From Streptomyces sp. NBC_00414 (GTDB lineage: Bacteria > Actinomycetota > Actinomycetes > Streptomycetales > Streptomycetaceae), in NCBI RefSeq assembly GCF_036038375.1, contig NZ_CP107935.1, positions 6,076,001 to 6,140,000 on the forward strand: 64,000 bases of DNA, written 5' to 3'. Both the position numbers and the translations under genes were made by a program. Every line of letters begins with the position of its first letter. Position 1 is the stretch's first letter. This document shows, piece by piece, positions 63,955-64,000 of this stretch. Under the pieces are notes generated by a model that searched no databases, was not told the DNA's origin, and worked only from the letters and a program-made list of their open reading frames with translations.

Positions 63955-64000
63955 CGGGAGTTTGAACGAACCGTCGGGTGTGGTCCGTCACGTGGGTCCT

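Overview
The window is a high-GC actinobacterial chromosome segment, almost certainly Streptomyces. It shows GTG and TTG starts, strong third-position GC, the Streptomyces-type order rplK-rplA / two lipoproteins / rplJ-rplL / rpoB-rpoC / rpsL-rpsG-fusA-tuf, and actinobacterial extensions on S3, L17, S9 and L23. WhiJ-like XRE(DUF5753)/DUF397 genes are also present. rpsD is absent between rpsK and rpoA, as is usual in this genus. It is the core transcription-translation locus, interrupted by accessory insertions.

Layout. 0.1-5 kb: rplK-rplA, a terminator, two tandem paralogous lipoproteins, then the L10/L12 operon behind a long leader with an attenuator-like hairpin. 5-13 kb: rpoB (TTG start, promoter TGGACA-N17-TACACT) and rpoC, then a terminator. 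13-18.5 kb: a DUF1707 membrane protein and the str operon rpsL-rpsG-fusA-tuf, with its own promoter and structured leader. 18.5-31.3 kb: an accessory block. It holds a Tat-exported GH115 alpha-glucuronidase, a broken gene remnant, a winged-helix regulator, a HATPase / XRE-DUF5753 / DUF397 regulatory cassette, a DUF1963 protein, four small unknown genes, a polymorphic-toxin-like protein with a probable immunity gene, and an eroded Rhs toxin remnant with an orphan gene behind it. 31.3-48.8 kb: the S10-spc-alpha gene string rpsJ to rplQ, including secY, adk, map, infA, rpmJ, rpsM, rpsK and rpoA. 48.9-56.7 kb: truA, then a five-gene cell-surface glycan cluster (processive GT2 synthase, GH26 lipoprotein, GT-C membrane transferase, UDP-glucose dehydrogenase, polyprenol-phosphate glycosyltransferase). 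56.9-64 kb: a minus-strand membrane-anchored protein, rplM-rpsI, glmM, a RibD-type reductase, and minus-strand DUF389 and coaA genes.

How the genes work together: most encode ribosomal proteins, RNA polymerase core subunits, elongation factors and associated housekeeping functions (SecY, adenylate kinase, methionine aminopeptidase, TruA), tightly packed with 1-4 nt overlaps that imply translational coupling. Regulation is visible as TTGACC/TTGACA-type promoters, long structured leaders and strong terminators. The most interesting non-housekeeping items are the glycan cluster, the toxin/immunity region, a 25-nt hairpin element shared exactly by the rpsL and rpsJ leaders (with a diverged relative before rpsM), four phased CACAACCTGT-family repeats before glmM, and a dispersed intergenic repeat GCGCCGTTCCCCGCGCCCCT.
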